Below, piece by piece: positions 1 through 8,120 of a DNA stretch of 64,000 nucleotides. The notes beneath the pieces are model-generated. The model saw only the letters and a program-made list of their open reading frames with translations. It did no database searches and was not told the origin of the DNA. Location of the stretch: positions 1 to 64,000 of the forward strand of contig JAHZKP010000105.1 of assembly GCA_022600345.1 (NCBI GenBank), read 5' to 3'. The position numbers and the translations under genes are program-made. How positions within the stretch are numbered: the stretch's first letter is position 1; each line of letters starts with the position of its first letter. This stretch comes from Alphaproteobacteria bacterium (GTDB taxonomy: Bacteria > Pseudomonadota > Alphaproteobacteria > Rhizobiales > Hyphomicrobiaceae).

Positions 1-608
1 CGGGCCCAAGTGATGACATTCCGTCCTCCCCCGTCAAAGGGGGAGGAGCCGCTGGGCGTTCTTGCCAACATTTCCTAAGGTCATGTTTGACCCGTCGCAG
101 CCCCTCCCCATGTCTTCAGGGGGAGGACTCCGCGCCATCGTTTAGACCCGCCTTAACACTTCAACGCTTCGGCCTTCACAGCATGAGGGGCTAAGCGATT
201 GTGGCGCGGATAGGAGGGGTAATTCTCTTTTTTGCGCCTCCAGATGCCCACCGCTTCGCGGCATCCGGCGCCGTACGATTCTCCGCCCCAACCGCGAGCC
301 AAGCAACGCTCACCCCCACCTGGGAATGTCACGATCACTTGGTCCCTGGCGTAGCGGGTGCGGTACTGTTGTCGATTGCAAACCGGGCCCAAGAGATGAC
401 ATTCCGTCCTCCCCCGTCAAAGGGGGAGGAGCCGCAAGGTGCGCTCTCGCCAACATTTCCTAGGGTCATGTTTGACCCGACGCAGCCCCTCCCCCTGTCT
501 TCAGGGGGAGGACTCCGCGCCTTCGTTTAGCCCCGCCTGCAAATCGCAGCGTTTCCGACATCGTAACATGAGGGGCTAAGCGATCCTGGCGCGGATAGGA
601 GGGGGTAC
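1..608. repeat. Composite hairpin-rich intergenic repeat, two tandem copies
   Basis: No gene is visible here. A unit of roughly 220 bp occurs twice (about 1-222 and 385-608). Each copy has a perfect 8-bp stem CCTCCCCC/GGGGGAGG (25-32 with 39-46; 408-415 with 422-429), a CAACAT...ATGTTT dyad, a second CCTCCCC/GGGGAGG stem, and a GTTTAGCCCC / GGGGCTAAGC pair near the end. Arms at 323-346 and 385-405 are also complementary. The same modules recur at 16.1-16.6 kb, and 234-292 is there in the opposite orientation (16355-16408). Short open frames through it read hairpin DNA and are not believed to be genes. Confidence 0.75.
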
Positions 609-629
609 CCGCCCAAACTCTCCCCCTCC

Positions 630-2492
630 TCACTTGCGGCCAAACAACCGCTCGATGTCGCCAAGCTTCAGTTCCACATAGGTTGGCCGGCCATGGTTGC
701 ATTGGCCTGAAAACGGTGTCGCCTCCATTTCACGCAACAACGCGTTCATCTCTTGCGGCGTTAATCTCCTGCCGGCCCGAACGCTGCCGTGACACGCCAT
801 CCGAGAGGCAACCGCTTCCAGCCGCTCGGTCAACGCACCTTGCTGACGATCATCCATGATCTCGGCAGCCAGATCCTTCACCAGGCCTCGCACATCGCAC
901 TGCCCCAGAAGTGCTGGCACCTCGCGCACGGCCACCGCCTCCGAACCGAAGCCATCGACCACCAATCCCAGGCCTTCCAGTTCACCGGCCCGCTCCAAAA
1001 GTGCCTCGACCTCATCCAGGGGCATTTCGATAATTTCGGGGATCAGTAGTCCCTGGCGCACAACCCCTCCATTGGACAGCATCTTCTTCAGCCGCTCGAA
1101 CACCAGCCGCTCATGGGCCGCATGCTGATCGACGATGATCACCGCATCTTCGGTTTGCGAAACGATGTAGGTCTCATGAAGCTGCGCGCGGGCTGCCCCC
1201 AAAGGTCGCCCTTGTGTGTCTTCGTTTAACGGTTCGTCATGCGCGCGCGCCTCAGCCGATGTCGCATCGAAAGCTTGGAACGGCGCCTGTGCGCGCTCCC
1301 CCAATTCAGCGCTGATCGGGCTGTAAGCGCGCCCTTGGCTTGGCCGGTAACTTGGAACGAAACTCCGCCCGCCGACACCAACCGGAGACGTCGGATTGGC
1401 AAGCCCTGAACCACGGTCACCCGCATTTGAAGCGATGCCGCCCGCCGCCGCGAACGCTTCCAACGTTTCCTTGCCGCCCTGCGCCGAGGCCCGCATCGAA
1501 GTCTCTTCCAGAACGTGACGAACCGAACCGATCACCAACGAACGCACGCCGGCTGCATCCTTGAAGCGCACTTCCGACTTGGCTGGATGAACGTTGACAT
1601 CGACGTCGTGCGGATCGAGATCGATGAACAGCGCCAGATAAGGATGCCGCCCACGCGGTAGCGTATCGCCATAAGCAGCCCTCAGCGCCCCGATCAATAA
1701 CCGGTCCTTCACCGGCCGCCCGTTGACGAACAAGAACTGTTGCGACGCATCCCCGCGATTGAAGGTCGGCAACCCGATGTAGCCTGCAATGCGGATGCCG
1801 TTGCGCTCACCGGCCACCTCGACCGCATCGGATTGAAATTCGCGCCCCATGATCCGCGCCAGACGTTGCAGCAAACCTTTCGGGTCGGCGGATTGCGCCG
1901 GCAGCTTGAGGCTCGCCCGTTCGCCCATGACAAGCGTAAAGGCGACCTGCGGATGCGCCATCGCCAACCGTTTGACGGTATCTGAGACAGCCAGGTTTTC
2001 CGACCGTTCCGACTTCAGAAACTTCAACCGCGCAGGCGTCGCCGAAAACAGGTCGCGCACCTCGACCCGCGTTCCCCGGTTGACCGCCGCCGGTTTGGGC
2101 TCCAGCTTCGCGCCCTTGTCGACGACAATCGCAAACGCTTCGCCTGTGTCTTTCGACCGGCTGGCGATTTCCAGCCGCGCAACCGATCCGATGGACGGCA
2201 GCGCCTCGCCGCGAAACCCAAAGCTCTGGATATCGAATAGATCGTCTTCGCGCAGTTTGGAGGTGGCGTGCCGCTCCACGCACAGCCCCAGGTCATCGCG
2301 CGACATCCCCTGGCCATCGTCGCTGACCCGGATCAACGTCAGACCGCCCGCCGCCGTCACCACTTCGACCTGGCCGGCACCGGCATCGATGGCATTCTCA
2401 ACCAGCTCTTTGACCACACTGGCCGGCCGCTCAATGACCTCGCCCGCGGCAATCCGGTTGATCGTTTCTGGCGAAAGCTGACGGATTTGCAA
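630..2492 (-). CDS. mutL: DNA mismatch repair protein MutL
   Basis: MutL couples MutS mismatch recognition to strand incision. The 620-residue product begins with the GHKL ATPase: ELVENAIDAGA (residues 29-39), then DDGQGM, HATSKL and GFRGEALPSI. The C-terminal dimerisation domain keeps the latent endonuclease motif DQHAAHERLVFE near residue 454 (pattern DQHA-x2-E-x4-E), with CHGSVRAG and CNHGRPT further on. It is therefore predicted to nick DNA itself, as expected in bacteria without MutH. Length is normal. It is the last gene of a minus-strand run, 24 bases after pgi. The hairpin repeat lies directly downstream. Confidence 0.97.
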   Translation of the reverse strand: MQIRQLSPETINRIAAGEVIERPASVVKELVENAIDAGAGQVEVVTAAGGLTLIRVSDDGQGMSRDDLGLCVERHATSKLREDDLFDIQSFGFRGEALPSIGSVARLEIASRSKDTGEAFAIVVDKGAKLEPKPAAVNRGTRVEVRDLFSATPARLKFLKSERSENLAVSDTVKRLAMAHPQVAFTLVMGERASLKLPAQSADPKGLLQRLARIMGREFQSDAVEVAGERNGIRIAGYIGLPTFNRGDASQQFLFVNGRPVKDRLLIGALRAAYGDTLPRGRHPYLALFIDLDPHDVDVNVHPAKSEVRFKDAAGVRSLVIGSVRHVLEETSMRASAQGGKETLEAFAAAGGIASNAGDRGSGLANPTSPVGVGGRSFVPSYRPSQGRAYSPISAELGERAQAPFQAFDATSAEARAHDEPLNEDTQGRPLGAARAQLHETYIVSQTEDAVIIVDQHAAHERLVFERLKKMLSNGGVVRQGLLIPEIIEMPLDEVEALLERAGELEGLGLVVDGFGSEAVAVREVPALLGQCDVRGLVKDLAAEIMDDRQQGALTERLEAVASRMACHGSVRAGRRLTPQEMNALLREMEATPFSGQCNHGRPTYVELKLGDIERLFGRK

Positions 2493-2516
2493 AGCGGGGG
2501 CCTCTGATGATTATTC

Positions 2517-3896
2517 TTAAGGCTTCGAACCCTCGCTCAACCGTTGGCGGGTCAGAACCTTGGCAAGCTCCACGGCCGGCTGGTCGAATGGATCGATCCC
2601 CAACACACGGCCGGTGAGAATCGTCTCAATCATAAAGTGCATCATCAACGCACCAATGGCCCGCTCGCCCAGGCTGTGGATATCTATCACCCGCACAGGC
2701 CGTCCGGCCTTGGCCAACGCCTGTGGCAACGCCCCGGCCTGGGCGTCCACAACATCGCCAATCGCCCGCCCGGCCATATAGTCCGCACCAGCCTGCTTCG
2801 CCATCTGGGCATCGATAACCGGCCCGGTGTTTCTAATCGGAACCCGCATCAGCGTCACCAGATGTTCGCGCGGACCATCCATGAACAATTGCAACTGGCT
2901 GTGCTGATCGAGCGGGCCCAAGGCCGCAATCGGCGTCGTCCCCTCGCCACGCTTGCCAAGACTTTCCGCCCAGAGCTGCACGAACCATCGCGCCAACGAT
3001 GACAGCCGGTCGGCATACGGCATCATCACCAGTGACCGCGTGCCGCGCTCTTTCGACATGCCAACAGAAATCGCAGCCGACAACGCCGGACTGAAATCAG
3101 CAACGGACTGAACCGCCAACATCTGGTCGACGACCTCTTGTGCACCCTGGCGAACTTGCACTGCATCAAGCCCGCGCGCTATCGCGGGTAACAGGCCCAC
3201 AATGCTCAGAGCCGAAAACCGCCCGCCAATATCATCGGGGTGCGGCAACAAGGCAATGCCAAAGCTCTCGAACAATTCGCGAAGCCCGTTCGACTTTCCC
3301 TCAACCGCTTCTTCGGAAATCCCAAGAAACATGTTTGGGATTTCCGCTTCCAGGCCCGCAGCCTTCACAGCCGATAGCGCCGAAATCGCCTGTGCCAGAG
3401 TTTCGGCCGTTCCGCCTGATTTCGACGTTACGACAAACCGCGTTTTCTTAAGATCGAGCGTCTTGAACGCGCCATCGAGCGTCGAGGGATCCAAATTGTC
3501 GTAAAACCGCGTCCGGCACCGCTTCATATGCCCCGGCAGTGCTACGCCTGGAATATTCCATCCGGCAACCTGAGCCAGCGCCTGTCCACCGAGCCCCGAT
3601 CCCCCCGTGCCAAAAAACACCAGCGTATTGGCGCCAACAATAAGCTTTTCAAACGCAGCTTCAGCAACTTTCAGGTCGTCGCGCGCCTTGCAGATTTTTA
3701 AAATCGGCAGTGAGCCGGCCACCGCTTCTTCTTGCAGCCGCTTCAGTTCCGGCTCGAACCGCGCACAATAGTCCGAGACCAAAGCCGGGCTCAGCCCGTG
3801 TTCACCAATCGCTGCCTCAAGACAGCCGCTAACATCAATGCTGTAGGACGGCGAGGCATCAGCCCCAGCCTTCTGGCCTTGCGCGGTATCCGTCAT
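2517..3896 (-). CDS. pgi: Glucose-6-phosphate isomerase
   Basis: Interconverts glucose 6-phosphate and fructose 6-phosphate in the cytoplasm. The 459-residue protein is shorter than the roughly 550-residue enterobacterial enzyme, as in many alphaproteobacterial forms. It shows the sugar-isomerase phosphate-binding stretch VTSKSGGTAETL, the preceding FFGTGGSGLGGQ glycine loop, and the ending region with HSLGERAIGALM. It lies between an M16 peptidase gene and mutL on the minus strand with short gaps, so it is probably co-transcribed with at least one of them. Nothing is odd apart from the short length. Confidence 0.93.
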   Translation of the reverse strand: MTDTAQGQKAGADASPSYSIDVSGCLEAAIGEHGLSPALVSDYCARFEPELKRLQEEAVAGSLPILKICKARDDLKVAEAAFEKLIVGANTLVFFGTGGSGLGGQALAQVAGWNIPGVALPGHMKRCRTRFYDNLDPSTLDGAFKTLDLKKTRFVVTSKSGGTAETLAQAISALSAVKAAGLEAEIPNMFLGISEEAVEGKSNGLRELFESFGIALLPHPDDIGGRFSALSIVGLLPAIARGLDAVQVRQGAQEVVDQMLAVQSVADFSPALSAAISVGMSKERGTRSLVMMPYADRLSSLARWFVQLWAESLGKRGEGTTPIAALGPLDQHSQLQLFMDGPREHLVTLMRVPIRNTGPVIDAQMAKQAGADYMAGRAIGDVVDAQAGALPQALAKAGRPVRVIDIHSLGERAIGALMMHFMIETILTGRVLGIDPFDQPAVELAKVLTRQRLSEGSKP

Positions 3897-3920
3897 ACGT
3901 CCTCATCATCCAAAAAAGTT

Positions 3921-5294
3921 TCAGCCCTTAGGCTTCAACCCCTTGGGCTTGCCCACGACCACAACAATGAGATCGTCGGGCTTCAGAAAACGCTTAGCAG
4001 CTTTCTTCAAATCGTCCACCGTCAACGCCTCGATCTGAGCATTGCGATTGTCGACATAGTCAATGCCCATGTCCTCCACCAGGATACCCAGAAGCTGACT
4101 GGCGATCTTGGAGTTGGTGTCAAAGCGCAGTGCATACGACCCAGTCAGGTAGCTCTTGGCATTCTTCAAGGCCTCTTCGGTCGGCCCGTTCTCGGCAATC
4201 TTTTTCAATTCGGCACGAATGATATTAAGCGACTCAGCAATAGCGTCGTTCTTGGTCGCGACACTGCCCAGATAGATCGCCGTCCGGTCCAGCGGGCTGA
4301 GATAGCTGTAAACCGAGTAGGCAAGCCCGCGCTTTTCTCGCACTTCCTCCATCAGGATCGCCGAGAACCCGCCACCACCAACGATATGGTTCAAGACGAA
4401 GCCGGCCAGAAAGTCAGGGTCCTTGCGCTTCAGCCCCCCCATTCCGAAGATGGCAACCGATTGCGGCACGTCCAGTTCGACAACTTCCAGGCGCCCGCCC
4501 TGAACCGGCTCAACCTCCGCGACCGGGTTCAGTTCGGACTTTTCATTCAATCCGCCAAAGACATCATCCAGCAGCTTGCCCAATTCCTCCGGCGTAATGT
4601 CGCCAACCGCCACAACCTTCAGGTTATCGCGTGCGAAAATCCGTTTCCGGTAGGCTTCAAGATCGTCAGCCCCAATCGCCTTGACACTTTTCACGGTGCC
4701 GCTGGTCGGTGAGCCATAAGCATGATCTGGAAATGCCGTTTCGTACCATGTTTTTGAGGCAAGCCGCTCCGGTGAACGCGCGGCATAAGCCAGGTTGGCA
4801 AGCAATTGTTGGCGGATTCGCTCAACCGCATCTTCATCGAAGCGCGGTTTGGTGATCGCCAACCGCAACAACTTGACCGCTTCATCCCGGTTCTCGGTCA
4901 ACGTTTCAAAGTTACCATAAAACGTATCACGCCCGGCGTTGTAGCTCATCCGCATGGCAATTTCTTCCACGCTCTCCTGGAATTGAGCCGACTTTAGTTC
5001 GCCAGCTCCCTCATCCAGCATTGCGGTCAGAAAATTGGCCACACCTGGTTTGCCCTCCGGGTCTTGCGAATTGCCACCCGTAAAGGCGAATCGCAAGGCA
5101 AGCAGCGGATTGCCGTGGGATTCTACAAGCCAGGCATTGATGCCACCGGGACTTTTGACTTCTTTGATTTCCATCGAATGAGCCGGGCGAATAAGTGTGA
5201 TCAGGACAAGCAGGGTTAGCAGACAAAGGCCCGCTAAGACACCTGCGAGATTGGTCTGGGTCCTTGCGGCTGCTGCATTGGATTGTGTGCGCAT
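3921..5294 (-). CDS. M16 family peptidase-like protein, zinc motif absent (partner subunit)
   Basis: Second member of a tandem M16 (pitrilysin/insulinase) pair. A hydrophobic N-terminal segment (LAGVLAGLCLLTLLVLITLI) predicts export or membrane anchoring. The fold hallmarks are present (N-terminal M16 half, then the inactive half with RKRIFARDNLKVVAVGDI), but where active members have HxxEH this one reads GVANFLTAM, so it cannot bind zinc in the usual way. Heterodimeric M16 enzymes pair one active and one inactive chain, and the gene 16 bases upstream carries the motif, so a two-subunit periplasmic protease is likely. The start at 5294 follows AAAGAGGT; a longer in-frame start at 5339 would overlap the upstream gene. 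Confidence 0.88.
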   Translation of the reverse strand: MRTQSNAAAARTQTNLAGVLAGLCLLTLLVLITLIRPAHSMEIKEVKSPGGINAWLVESHGNPLLALRFAFTGGNSQDPEGKPGVANFLTAMLDEGAGELKSAQFQESVEEIAMRMSYNAGRDTFYGNFETLTENRDEAVKLLRLAITKPRFDEDAVERIRQQLLANLAYAARSPERLASKTWYETAFPDHAYGSPTSGTVKSVKAIGADDLEAYRKRIFARDNLKVVAVGDITPEELGKLLDDVFGGLNEKSELNPVAEVEPVQGGRLEVVELDVPQSVAIFGMGGLKRKDPDFLAGFVLNHIVGGGGFSAILMEEVREKRGLAYSVYSYLSPLDRTAIYLGSVATKNDAIAESLNIIRAELKKIAENGPTEEALKNAKSYLTGSYALRFDTNSKIASQLLGILVEDMGIDYVDNRNAQIEALTVDDLKKAAKRFLKPDDLIVVVVGKPKGLKPKG

Positions 5295-5310
5295 GAAAGA
5301 ACTTACCTCT

Positions 5311-6735
5311 TTAACCTTTGCTGGCGGAAGCTTCACCATCCGCGCGTTGCGCCCGTGGTGTTGCTTCTTCAGGAATGAGATACCCGGTCACCGAGCGGCG
5401 CAGATCGAGTTGCTTCGTCGCCGCCGCCTTGACCTGCTCAACGGTCACCTTGTCGATATCCGATGGCCAACTTTCCACGTCATCAATGCCTTGTCCGACA
5501 ACCGCCGCCCAGCCATATCGCCGTGCCAGCGTCGACTGGCTGTCGCTACCATAAACGTAATCGGCCATTAGCTTGGACTTCGCCCGCTTCAGTTCAGCTT
5601 CAGTGACACCGTCGCGCGCGACTTCTGCAATAACCTCGTCGATTTCGGCTTCGACTTTCTCCAGCGGCACGCCATCGGCTGCGACCGCATAAAAGGAGAT
5701 CTTCCCGCTGTCATAGCCATCGCCCGAATACCAGCCACCCGCACTCGAGGCGATCTTCATTTCAACCACCAACCGCTTGTACAGCCGGCTCGTCGCCCCA
5801 GACGCCACGATCTTCATCAACAGATCGAGTGCTTCGGCTTCACCATCAGGCGCCGTCACATAGGTTGGTGCCAGATAGAAGCGATGCACAGAAGCCTTGC
5901 CAGCGCGCGGGTCGTTGAGCTGCAGGCGGCGCGCCACCAGATGCGGCGGCTCCTGCGGGCGCTCTCGCTTGATTTTCATTTTGGCATTGGCTGGAACCTT
6001 GCCGTAAGTCTTCTCCGCCAGACTGCGGACCTCTTCAACGCTGACATCGCCCGACACCACGAGGATTGCGTTGTTTGGCGCATAAAACAGCTCGTAGAAA
6101 TCGATCGCATCTTTCTGGTCGAGCTGCGCGATTTCATGTGACCAGCCGATCACCGGCGTCCCATAGGGATGCGAATAATAAAGCGCCGCATCCATCTGTT
6201 CGCTCAAGATAGCGCCGGGATTGTTATCGGTGCGCGAACGCCTCTCTTCCAGGATAACGTTGCGCTCAGTCAGCACTTCCTTTTCCGTCAACCGCAAATT
6301 GACCATGCGGTCGGCTTCCATCGCCATTACATCGGCCAGTCGTGTTTTGGCGATCCGCTGGAAGTAGGCAGTCGCATCCTGGCTGGTGAAGGCGTTGTCC
6401 TGCCCCCCCATGCGCGCCACGATCTTCGAAAACTCGCCCATAGCAATTTTTTCGGTCGATTTGAACATCAGGTGTTCGAGGAAGTGGGCAATGCCAGACG
6501 CCCCCTTGGGTTCATCGGCAGCCCCCACCCGGTACCAGACCATGTGCGTCACCACCGGAGCCCGCCGGTCCGGGATGACGATGACCTGCATCCCGTTTGC
6601 CAATTTGAATTCGGTGGCCCGCCCGGCCTTTTCGGAGGCTTGGGCGACAACAGGTGAAAGCGTGTGCGAAATCATGAGACCCAAAATCAAGGTTGCGATG
6701 AATTGCGGAAAGCGGCGAATGCCCGGTCTGCGCAT
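5311..6735 (-). CDS. M16 family zinc metallopeptidase (active subunit)
   Basis: Secreted M16 zinc protease with a clear signal peptide (basic MRRPGIRRF, hydrophobic TLILGLMISHTLSPVVAQA). The inverted zinc motif HFLEH is intact within GIAHFLEHLMFK, followed by the downstream glutamate region TERNVILEERRSR. About 474 residues, usual for the bacterial two-domain form. It is first of the pair with the motif-less subunit at 3921-5294 and probably forms the catalytic half of a periplasmic heterodimer that degrades peptides; the substrate is unknown. The start chosen, ATG at 6735, opens directly on the signal peptide; a longer frame to 6813 has no support. Confidence 0.92.
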   Translation of the reverse strand: MRRPGIRRFPQFIATLILGLMISHTLSPVVAQASEKAGRATEFKLANGMQVIVIPDRRAPVVTHMVWYRVGAADEPKGASGIAHFLEHLMFKSTEKIAMGEFSKIVARMGGQDNAFTSQDATAYFQRIAKTRLADVMAMEADRMVNLRLTEKEVLTERNVILEERRSRTDNNPGAILSEQMDAALYYSHPYGTPVIGWSHEIAQLDQKDAIDFYELFYAPNNAILVVSGDVSVEEVRSLAEKTYGKVPANAKMKIKRERPQEPPHLVARRLQLNDPRAGKASVHRFYLAPTYVTAPDGEAEALDLLMKIVASGATSRLYKRLVVEMKIASSAGGWYSGDGYDSGKISFYAVAADGVPLEKVEAEIDEVIAEVARDGVTEAELKRAKSKLMADYVYGSDSQSTLARRYGWAAVVGQGIDDVESWPSDIDKVTVEQVKAAATKQLDLRRSVTGYLIPEEATPRAQRADGEASASKG

Positions 6736-6951
6736 GAAGGCTATCCTCGTAGTCCGGTTTGATACGATCAGCTTGGCGTTGCTGTCACCTGGGCATTGCC
6801 AGGCAACGCTCAAGGTCGAAGATCAGGCAGGCACGACATCGCACCACCGCAAACTGACGGACCAAAGATTTCAGTGCTGAGTGCCCTAAAGTCAAATGAC
6901 AACCGGTTCATGTAGGTTTTTGCGATCCCGGCTTACATGGTAAACCGACAC

Positions 6952-6982
6952 AAAAAAGCCGCCCGGTTCATCCCAGGCGGCT
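6952..6982 (-). terminator. Intrinsic terminator of the ileS-lspA-lipoprotein unit
   Basis: On the minus strand a 7-bp stem AGCCGCC / GGCGGCT with an 11-12 base loop is followed directly by a run of six T. It lies about 30 bases after the stop of the lipoprotein gene at 7015 and should end the transcript coming from ileS and lspA. Confidence 0.8.
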
Positions 6983-7014
6983 CCAAACTGGTGCAGACCA
7001 GACGTCGAGGCGGG

Positions 7015-7509
7015 CTACTGCCCGCCCATCCAATTGCCCAGGCCGGTCAACACCGACTTGCGGCACGGACCAAGTGGCCCCGAAATCGAGTGGGCGTCAG
7101 GATCGCCGCGCGCCTCTGCCGGCTCATACTCTTTCTCGCAGATCTCTGCTTGCTGGCGTTGCAGCTCTTCTTTGTTCTTCACCTTCGCGATGTCTGGATC
7201 GTCGATCGTCGCCAAGACCGCTTCAGCCTGATTGGGTTCCGCCGGCTGGTTGGGATCTGGCAGACGTTTCAAATCAGGCGGCACCACAAGACCGGAACGC
7301 TCGGCCAATTTCGCCGAAGGCCCCCGCTTTCCGGTATTATTCAATCCTGCCAGCTCAAACAGCTTGCCTTCCAACTGCACCTCTCCTGGCGAACACGCGC
7401 CAAGACACAGCGAAGCCACCAGCACCAAAGCCGCGGCACGGATATTTTGGAAACGTTTGATGTTGGGCGTCCCCCTGGACATGTCAGCGGACATGTTATG
7501 TGTCTCCAT
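7015..7509 (-). CDS. Small outer-membrane lipoprotein, possibly BamF/DUF3035-like
   Basis: A 164-residue protein with a hydrophobic leader ending in a lipobox (LCLGAC), so the mature protein starts at a lipidated cysteine around residue 39. The mature part has GLVVPPDLKRLPDPNQP, which resembles the short conserved VxPPD stretch of DUF3035 proteins, annotated in some alphaproteobacteria as BamF of the outer-membrane assembly complex; that link is tentative. It lies between lspA, whose product would process it, and the M16 pair, an order I recall from related genomes. A GAGG about 10 bases before the ATG supports the start. Cysteines near the C-terminus (ICEKEY, GPCRKS) might form a disulfide. 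Confidence 0.6.
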   Translation of the reverse strand: METHNMSADMSRGTPNIKRFQNIRAAALVLVASLCLGACSPGEVQLEGKLFELAGLNNTGKRGPSAKLAERSGLVVPPDLKRLPDPNQPAEPNQAEAVLATIDDPDIAKVKNKEELQRQQAEICEKEYEPAEARGDPDAHSISGPLGPCRKSVLTGLGNWMGGQ

Positions 7510-7568
7510 AGCGTCGAAACCTCAACCGGCTCCAACGATGCACTCCACCCCGTCTCTCACCTAAGGCG

Positions 7569-8120
7569 CTAGGCCGCATTTGTGTCATCATTGCGACTCA
7601 GCACGAGCGAGTCATACAAAAGCCCCACGACACCGGCAACTATCGCCACGTCGGCGATGTTGAAAACGTACCACGAATATCCAAACCCGTGCAGCAGGAA
7701 AAAATCGGCCACGCCGCCCAAAATCACCCTGTCTATGGCGTTTGCGACCGCCCCGCCGATGATCAGCCCCAGACTCAGGGCCATCAGGCGCCCGGTTCCA
7801 GAGCGCGCCAGCCACACCCACAGTGCGACACTGACGACCACCGCGAAGGCTGCCAGCGTTAGCTGCCATTCCCATTTAGCGCTATCAAACAGCGAATAAC
7901 TGATGCCCGTGTTCTTAACATAGATGATTTCAAGAAAGGATAGAGCCGGAAACCGGTCCCCCTCCTTCATTCCCAATCCCAGGATCATCCACCACTTCTG
8001 CGCCTGATCGACGATCAGCGTCACCAGCGCCGTCCAGAACGCAATGCGCGACCAGCGGCCCCAGATCCACGACGCGCCACCGATTGCCACGCTATCAGAA
8101 TGGTCGCCCTCCCCCATCAT
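7569..8120 (-). CDS. lspA: Lipoprotein signal peptidase (signal peptidase II)
   Basis: Inner-membrane aspartic protease that removes signal peptides from prolipoproteins. The 183-residue sequence has four hydrophobic segments and the family signatures: VDQAQKWW in the first helix region, [10 protein letters not shown], and [18 protein letters not shown], which carries the two catalytic aspartates. The start overlaps the ileS stop as ATGA (8117-8120), so translation is coupled to ileS. The neighbour downstream encodes a lipoprotein. Two adjacent ATG codons exist at the start; the first gives the ATGA overlap. Confidence 0.95.
   Translation of the reverse strand: MMGEGDHSDSVAIGGASWIWGRWSRIAFWTALVTLIVDQAQKWWMILGLGMKEGDRFPALSFLEIIYVKNTGISYSLFDSAKWEWQLTLAAFAVVVSVALWVWLARSGTGRLMALSLGLIIGGAVANAIDRVILGGVADFFLLHGFGYSWYVFNIADVAIVAGVVGLLYDSLVLSRNDDTNAA

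Noticed and set aside
201-530. Plus- and minus-strand open frames in 153-702
   Set aside because: They read through the hairpin repeat and have no ribosome binding site or family resemblance.
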